Source of the DNA: Gammaproteobacteria bacterium
Lineage (GTDB): Bacteria > Pseudomonadota > Gammaproteobacteria > Steroidobacterales > Steroidobacteraceae
NCBI GenBank assembly: GCA_027307325.1
Contig: DAHUXE010000068.1
Coordinates: 1 to 37,764, forward strand
Reading direction: 5' to 3'
Length of the DNA: 37,764 nt
The translations under genes and the position numbers were made by a program. Below are positions 33,701 through 37,764 of the stretch, in pieces. The stretch's first letter is position 1. Each line of letters opens with the position of its first letter. The notes beneath the pieces were generated by a model. The model worked only from the letters and a program-made list of their open reading frames with translations. It had not been told where the DNA came from and made no database searches.

Positions 33701-34784
33701 GTGGGTCAGCCGCTCGTTGCAGCGGCGACTGCTGGTCTCGCTGCTGCTCGGCGTGGGTTTGAGCCTCGCCGCCTCTCAGATCATCGTCGACCAGATCGTC
33801 GATCGGTACATCGTGAGCAGCTTCGCCACCGCAGCGGACGCCGCCGAGCAACGCGACCGGCTGCAGCGCGACATCGACTTCATCCTGCTCGGCGGCGTGG
33901 TGACGGTGCTCGCGGTATCGGCGTTCATCACCATCGTGTCGGTACGGCGGGGGCTGAAGCCGCTCGGGGCCGCCACCGCCGCCGCGCGCGCGCTGTCCCC
34001 CGGGCATCCGGCGCACTCGCTGCCGCTCACCGGGCTGCCGAGCGAGATCCGCCCCCTGGGCGAGTGCATCAACGAGCTGCTCGAGGGCCTCGCCGGCGCG
34101 CTCGAGCGCGAGCGCCGCTTCTCCGCCGACCTCGCGCACGCGCTGCGCACGCCGCTCGCCGAGATCCGCGCCCTTGCCGAAGTCAGTGCGGATGAGCGGC
34201 GCGAGGCGCCGGAGCTGCGCCAGTTCCTCGGGCAGATCGCCAGTGCCGCCGTTGGCATGCAGGCGGTGATCGAGTCGCTGCTTGCGGTCGCGCGCGCCGA
34301 TCGCGCGGCGGTCCGCAACGCCCTCGAGCCCCTGCAGGTGGCGCCCGCGGTTGCGGCCCGCATCGAGCGGCTGCGCGTCACCAACGCGGTGGATCCCGGG
34401 CGCATCGCCGCGCGGGTTCCGGCGGAAGTCTGGATCCAGTCCGACCCGCGCCTGTTCGACGCCCTGTTGCTCAACCTGCTGACCAATGCCGTGCAGCACG
34501 GCGATCCGCGCAAGCCCATCGAAATCGACTGGCTCGCGCCCTCCGGGGGCACGGCGCTGCGGGTGCGCAACGGCGCTCCGTACCTTTCACCCGAGGACCT
34601 GCCGCACCTCACCGAGCGCTTCTGGCGGCGCGCGGAGCGCGAGCAGCCGTCCGCCGCCGGGGGTCTCGGGCTCGGGCTGTGGGTGGTGGCGGGGCTGTGC
34701 CGGGTGCTCGACCTGAGCCTCACTTTCGATCTCGACGCCGAACAGCGCCTGAGCGTGTGCGTCGGCGGATTTCGCGGCATCTAG
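33690..34784 (+). CDS. Sensor histidine kinase with a very short periplasmic loop
   Basis: About 364 residues: helix 1 (14-34), a periplasmic loop of only some 30 residues, helix 2 (63-86), a HAMP-like linker (87-140), the H-box with His150 (A-D-L-A-H-A-L-R-T-P-L), N-box N-L-L-T-N-A-V-Q-H-G and G-box G-L-G-L-G-L-W. The H-box reads A-H-A-L-R-T-P-L instead of the common S-H-E-L-R-T-P-L. The small loop argues against a large metal-binding sensor domain like that of CusS. GTG 33690 (overlapping the regulator by 11 bases) is preferred to TTG 33681 because GGGG at 33675-33678 is better spaced from it. Confidence 0.93.
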   Translation: MFREWVSRSLQRRLLVSLLLGVGLSLAASQIIVDQIVDRYIVSSFATAADAAEQRDRLQRDIDFILLGGVVTVLAVSAFITIVSVRRGLKPLGAATAAARALSPGHPAHSLPLTGLPSEIRPLGECINELLEGLAGALERERRFSADLAHALRTPLAEIRALAEVSADERREAPELRQFLGQIASAAVGMQAVIESLLAVARADRAAVRNALEPLQVAPAVAARIERLRVTNAVDPGRIAARVPAEVWIQSDPRLFDALLLNLLTNAVQHGDPRKPIEIDWLAPSGGTALRVRNGAPYLSPEDLPHLTERFWRRAEREQPSAAGGLGLGLWVVAGLCRVLDLSLTFDLDAEQRLSVCVGGFRGI

Positions 34785-34801
34785 CGCCGGCGCGCCCTGC
34801 G

Positions 34802-35425
34802 GTGTCTCGCCGTTCCGTCGTTGCCTCCCGCCCGCCGCGCTGCGGCTGGGCCCGCGACGCCGATCCCGAATCGCAGCGCTACCATGACGAGGAATGGGGC
34901 CGTCCCGTGCACGACGACCGGCGGCTCTTCGAGATGCTGCTCCTCGAGGGCGCGCAGGCCGGCCTCTCCTGGTCGACGATTCTGCGCAAGCGGGCCGGCT
35001 ACCGGCGTGCCTTCGCGCGCTTCGATGCCCGCAAGGTGGCGCGTTTCGACGCACGCCGGCGAGCCGCGCTGCTGCGCGACCCGGGCATCGTGCGTAACCG
35101 GCTCAAGATCGACTCGGCGGTGACCAACGCGCGCGCCTTCCTCGCGGTACAGGGCGAGTTCGGCTCTTTCGACCGCTACCTCTGGGCGTTCGTCGCGGGT
35201 AAGCCGGTCGTCAACCGCCGCCGCGGCCGCCGACTCCCGGCGCGCACCGCGCTCAGCGACCTCATCTCCCGGGATCTCGCGCGGCGCGGCTTCCGCTTCG
35301 TCGGCACGACCATCGTCTACGCCTATCTGCAGGCCGTCGGCGTCGTCGACGATCATGCCCGCGGCTGCTTCCGGGGCGGCCGGCGTGCGGCGGCCGGCGC
35401 GCGCCCCCGGCGGGGGCCGGAGTAG
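34802..35425 (+). CDS. tag: DNA-3-methyladenine glycosylase I
   Basis: The 207-residue enzyme removes 3-methyladenine from alkylated DNA. The zinc site is intact: Cys14 (R-C-G-W-A), His28 (Q-R-Y-H-D-E-E-W-G), His185 and Cys189 (D-D-H-A-R-G-C-F). The conserved acidic residue is Glu49 in L-L-E-G-A-Q-A-G-L-S-W, and F-V-G-T-T-I-V-Y-A-Y-L-Q-A is a family signature. An Arg-rich tail of about 17 residues follows the last zinc ligand. GTG 34802 lies 17 bases after the kinase stop, so it may be transcribed with the two-component genes. Confidence 0.95.
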   Translation: MSRRSVVASRPPRCGWARDADPESQRYHDEEWGRPVHDDRRLFEMLLLEGAQAGLSWSTILRKRAGYRRAFARFDARKVARFDARRRAALLRDPGIVRNRLKIDSAVTNARAFLAVQGEFGSFDRYLWAFVAGKPVVNRRRGRRLPARTALSDLISRDLARRGFRFVGTTIVYAYLQAVGVVDDHARGCFRGGRRAAAGARPRRGPE

Positions 35426-35446
35426 CCTTAGGTTGCGAGCGCCTCT

Positions 35447-35452
35447 TAAGAT
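35447..35452 (+). promoter_or_regulatory. -10 box TAAGAT of the small secreted protein gene
   Basis: TAAGAT lies 35 bases before ATG 35488 and predicts a leader of about 28 bases. The leader is comparatively rich in A (GAACAAAACGT) just before the ATG. A -35 hexamer at normal spacing is not evident. Confidence 0.4.
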
Positions 35453-35487
35453 AGCGGTCCTTTTCCAGCCGCCCGAGAACAAAACGT

Positions 35488-35865
35488 ATGAAAAGCCTCC
35501 TCGCCCTGGCCGCCACGGCGGCGCTGTCCGCCGGCGCTGCCTACGCCGACTGCCCCTACCCCGCCGCTCCCGACAAGATCCCGGACGGAGCCACCGCCAC
35601 GCTCCAAGACATGCTCGCCGGGCAGAAAGCGATCGGCGACTACAACAAGGCGGTCAACGACTACGTCACATGCATCGACAAGGAAGTCGCAGACGCCATC
35701 GCCAAGGCCGGCGACAAGATCAAGCCGGAGCAGAAGGCCGACATGCAGCGCGTCGAGACCCAGAAGCACAACGCCGCCATCGATCAGCTGCAGAGCATCG
35801 CTGACCGCTTCAACGAACAGGTGAAGGTCTTCAAGACCAAGTCAGCGGACGCCAAGAAGCCTTAA
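35488..35865 (+). CDS. Small secreted helical protein of unknown function
   Basis: The 125-residue protein has a Sec signal peptide (cleavage expected after A-Y-A at residue 20). The mature 105 residues start with D-C-P-Y-P-A-A-P and continue as Lys/Asp/Ala-rich helix, probably coiled coil (Q-K-H-N-A-A-I-D-Q-L-Q-S-I-A-D-R-F-N). Two cysteines (22 and the one in Y-V-T-C-I-D-K-E) could form one disulfide in the periplasm. The Lys-rich mature part is less GC-rich than its neighbours but keeps coding codon use. I do not recognise a function. It sits three bases before moeA. Confidence 0.8.
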   Translation: MKSLLALAATAALSAGAAYADCPYPAAPDKIPDGATATLQDMLAGQKAIGDYNKAVNDYVTCIDKEVADAIAKAGDKIKPEQKADMQRVETQKHNAAIDQLQSIADRFNEQVKVFKTKSADAKKP

Positions 35866-35868
35866 GTT

Positions 35869-37071
35869 GTGCTCACGCCCGCTGAAGCCGACGCGCTGAT
35901 CGGGCAGCATCTGCAGTGCCTGCCGATCGAGTCGCTGCCGCTCGCGCAGTGCGCCGGCGGCGTGCTGCGCGAGAACATCTACGCGGAGCGTGACCAGCCG
36001 CCGTTCGACCGCGTGGTCATGGACGGCATCGCGCTCGACAGCCGCGCGGTGACGTCAGGCCGGCGTGCCTTCCGCGTACAGGCTACGCAGGCCGCGGGCG
36101 ATCCGCCGCTGACGCTCGCCGCGAGCACGGCCTGTGTCGAAGTCATGACGGGTGCGGTTCTTCCGGCCGGGTGCGACAGCGTCGTCCCGGTCGAGGAGCT
36201 CACGGTGGCCGGGGGCGAGGCGGTGTTTGGCGCCGCGGTGCACGTCGAGCCGTGGCAGAACGTGCACCGGCGCGGCAGCGACACCCGCCAGGGAACCCTG
36301 CTGGTGGCGGCGGGCACGCGGCTGCACCCGCCGGAGATCGCCATCGCGGCCGGGGCCGGCATGGCGCGCATCCGCGTCAGCAGCCAGCCGATGCTCGCGG
36401 TCATCTCGACCGGTAACGAGCTGATCGAGCCCGGCGAGCCGGTGCTCGCCCACCAGGTGCGCCGCTCCAACGCTTACGCGATCGTGAGCGCGCTGCGCGA
36501 GCACGGCTTCCAGCGCGTCGCGGACGATCACCTCCAGGACGACGCCGCGGAGCTGCGCGAGCGCCTGCGGTTCCACCTCGAGACGCACGATGTGCTGGTG
36601 CTCTCGGGCGGCGTCTCCACCGGCAAGTTCGATCTGGTGCCGCAGGTGTTGGAAGAGCTCGGCGTGCATGCGATCTTTCATAAAGTGGCGCAGCGCCCCG
36701 GCAGGCCGTTGTGGTTCGGGATGGCGCCCTCGGGAGCGGCCGTCTTCGGGCTGCCGGGCAACCCTGTCTCGACCCTCGTGTGCCTCAGCCGCTACGTGCT
36801 GCCGGCGCTGTTTGCGAGCCTCGGCCGCCATCCGCCGCCACCCGAGCGGCTGGCACTCGGCGCACCCGTCACCGTCACGGCGCCGCTGACGCATTTCATG
36901 CCGGTGCGGATCGAGCAGGACGACTGGGGACGCCCCTGGGCCATGCCCGCCCCGACCAATGGCTCGGGCGACTTCATGGCGCTCGCCGGTACCGACGGCT
37001 TCGTCGAGCTGCCCCCCGGGCCCAATACCTACAAGAAGGGCTTCGTCACGCGGCTGTTTCGCTGGTCCTGA
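35869..37071 (+). CDS. moeA: Molybdopterin molybdotransferase
   Basis: The 400-residue protein inserts molybdate into adenylylated molybdopterin, the last common step of molybdenum cofactor synthesis. It has the MoeA order of domains: P-P-F-D-R-V-V-M-D-G-I-A-L near 45, V-M-T-G-A-V-L-P-A-G-C-D near 92, the MogA-like domain with S-T-G-N-E-L near 183 and S-G-G-V-S-T-G-K-F-D near 247, and G-L-P-G-N-P-V-S near 306. The GTG at 35869 starts three bases after the preceding stop and has no clear Shine-Dalgarno, so it may depend on translation of the small secreted protein gene. Confidence 0.96.
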   Translation: MLTPAEADALIGQHLQCLPIESLPLAQCAGGVLRENIYAERDQPPFDRVVMDGIALDSRAVTSGRRAFRVQATQAAGDPPLTLAASTACVEVMTGAVLPAGCDSVVPVEELTVAGGEAVFGAAVHVEPWQNVHRRGSDTRQGTLLVAAGTRLHPPEIAIAAGAGMARIRVSSQPMLAVISTGNELIEPGEPVLAHQVRRSNAYAIVSALREHGFQRVADDHLQDDAAELRERLRFHLETHDVLVLSGGVSTGKFDLVPQVLEELGVHAIFHKVAQRPGRPLWFGMAPSGAAVFGLPGNPVSTLVCLSRYVLPALFASLGRHPPPPERLALGAPVTVTAPLTHFMPVRIEQDDWGRPWAMPAPTNGSGDFMALAGTDGFVELPPGPNTYKKGFVTRLFRWS

Positions 37072-37131
37072 AGGGCCGTCCGCGTGCGCATCTCCCCCTT
37101 TACGCCGATAGCCAGCGCACGCCTGCCGTCC

Positions 37132-37137
37132 CATACT
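37132..37137 (+). promoter_or_regulatory. -10-like CATACT of moaA
   Basis: CATACT ends six bases before ATG 37144, the same geometry as at hppD, the lipoprotein and the response regulator. The 72 bases between moeA and moaA are too short for a molybdenum cofactor riboswitch, and I see no such structure. Confidence 0.35.
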
Positions 37138-37143
37138 TGAAGG

Positions 37144-37764
37144 ATGTCTTCCCCGGAGGTCATCGTTCCCCTCGGCCGCGGGCGCGCGCCGCGCGACACG
37201 CGCGCGCGCCCGATGCGGGACTTGCGCATCTCGGTCATGGACCGCTGCAACTTCCGCTGCCCGTACTGCATGCCGCGCGAGACCTACCACGAGAAGTACC
37301 GCTTTCTCGGCTCGCACGAGCGGCTGTCGTTCGACGAGATCGTGCGGCTCGCGCGCCTCTTCGTGCAGCTCGGCGTGCGCAAGCTGCGCCTCACCGGGGG
37401 CGAGCCGCTGCTGCGCGCCAACCTGACCGACCTCATAGGCGACCTGACCACCATCCCGGGCGTCGACGACGTCGCACTCACCACCAACGGCGTGCTGCTC
37501 GCAAAGTACGCGAGCGAGCTCAAGGCGGCGGGCTTGAAGCGCATCACCGTCAGCCTCGACAGCCTCGACGCGGCGGTGTTCGCACGCATGAGCGGCGGCT
37601 TCGGCAGTCCCGCCGAGGTGCTCGATGGCATCGAGCACGCGCGCCGCGCGGGCCTCGAGCCGATCAAGATCAACGCCGTAGTGCAGCGTGGGGTCAATGA
37701 CCATACCGCGCTCGAGCTGCTCGAGCGCTTTCGCGGCACCGGCGTGATCGTGCGCTTCATCGAG
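37144..37764 (+). CDS. moaA: GTP 3',8-cyclase (truncated by window end)
   Basis: The first 207 residues of a radical SAM enzyme that, with MoaC, turns GTP into cyclic pyranopterin monophosphate. The radical SAM cluster motif is Cys35-N-F-R-Cys39-P-Y-Cys42, followed by L-R-L-T-G-G-E-P-L-L-R and T-N-G-V. The C-terminal second cluster lies beyond the window. ATG 37144 is the first possible start because an in-frame TGA is at 37138-37140; ATG 37213 is an alternative that would still keep the core. GAAGG touches the ATG directly and is too close to act as a normal ribosome binding site. Confidence 0.95.
   Translation, partial: MSSPEVIVPLGRGRAPRDTRARPMRDLRISVMDRCNFRCPYCMPRETYHEKYRFLGSHERLSFDEIVRLARLFVQLGVRKLRLTGGEPLLRANLTDLIGDLTTIPGVDDVALTTNGVLLAKYASELKAAGLKRITVSLDSLDAAVFARMSGGFGSPAEVLDGIEHARRAGLEPIKINAVVQRGVNDHTALELLERFRGTGVIVRFIE

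Noticed and set aside
37072-37143. Molybdenum cofactor riboswitch between moeA and moaA
   Set aside because: The gap is only 72 bases, shorter than that riboswitch class, and shows no matching stem arrangement.

Overview
The window is an ordinary-looking, gene-dense stretch of a very GC-rich (about two thirds G+C by eye) Gram-negative chromosome. A Kdo2-lipid A type acyltransferase (LpxL), two envelope lipoproteins, a tripartite RND efflux system and an RraB-domain protein point to Proteobacteria. RraB and the 1600-residue NAD-dependent glutamate dehydrogenase fit Gammaproteobacteria best, probably a deep GC-rich lineage near Steroidobacterales, Nevskiales or Xanthomonadales. That placement is inference, not proof. 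No insertion sequence, prophage, CRISPR array, plasmid gene or integrase was seen, and no gap between genes exceeds about 140 bases.

Layout. 1-8556: the end of an unidentified gene; a drug/metabolite exporter fused to a GNAT acetyltransferase; 4-hydroxyphenylpyruvate dioxygenase (hppD, minus strand) divergent from the large glutamate dehydrogenase; then phosphoglycerate mutase. 8658-10584 (minus): a membrane-anchored RraB-domain protein, an enoyl-CoA hydratase/isomerase, a [2Fe-2S] ferredoxin and a small thiamine-binding-type protein. 10680-11909: a PhzF-family isomerase and a Rieske ferredoxin. 11937-15853 (minus): a ModF-like double ATPase, a serine-hydrolase-fold protein with an altered active site, and an MFS exporter. 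15933-22394: lpxL overlapping glpD, an unknown two-helix membrane protein, a GT39-type glycosyltransferase and an amino acid permease. 22398-26866: a short-chain dehydrogenase, a small lipoprotein, a Tat-exported M24 peptidase, tRNA-Arg(UCG), a DUF4126 membrane protein and two unknown proteins. 26882-34784: a tripartite RND efflux operon ending in a cytochrome b561, divergent from its probable two-component regulators. 34802-37764: tag, a small secreted protein, moeA and the start of moaA.

How the genes fit together. Tyrosine catabolism (hppD) and glutamate oxidation (gdhB) share a promoter region. lpxL and glpD link outer-membrane lipid synthesis to glycerol-phosphate metabolism through a 4-base overlap. 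The efflux operon and the response regulator/kinase pair form a classic divergent sense-and-export unit of unknown substrate. moeA and moaA belong to molybdenum cofactor synthesis.

I did not find a clear new multi-gene system. The most unusual items are: a recurrent promoter geometry that places -10 boxes 6-7 bases before start codons (predicting leaderless mRNAs); the EamA-GNAT fusion; the serine-hydrolase homologue in which the SxxK motif reads T-D-G-E; the membrane-anchored RraB; an AT-rich cluster of inverted repeats at 26307-26350; and the efflux operon with a reduced adaptor and a terminal cytochrome b561.
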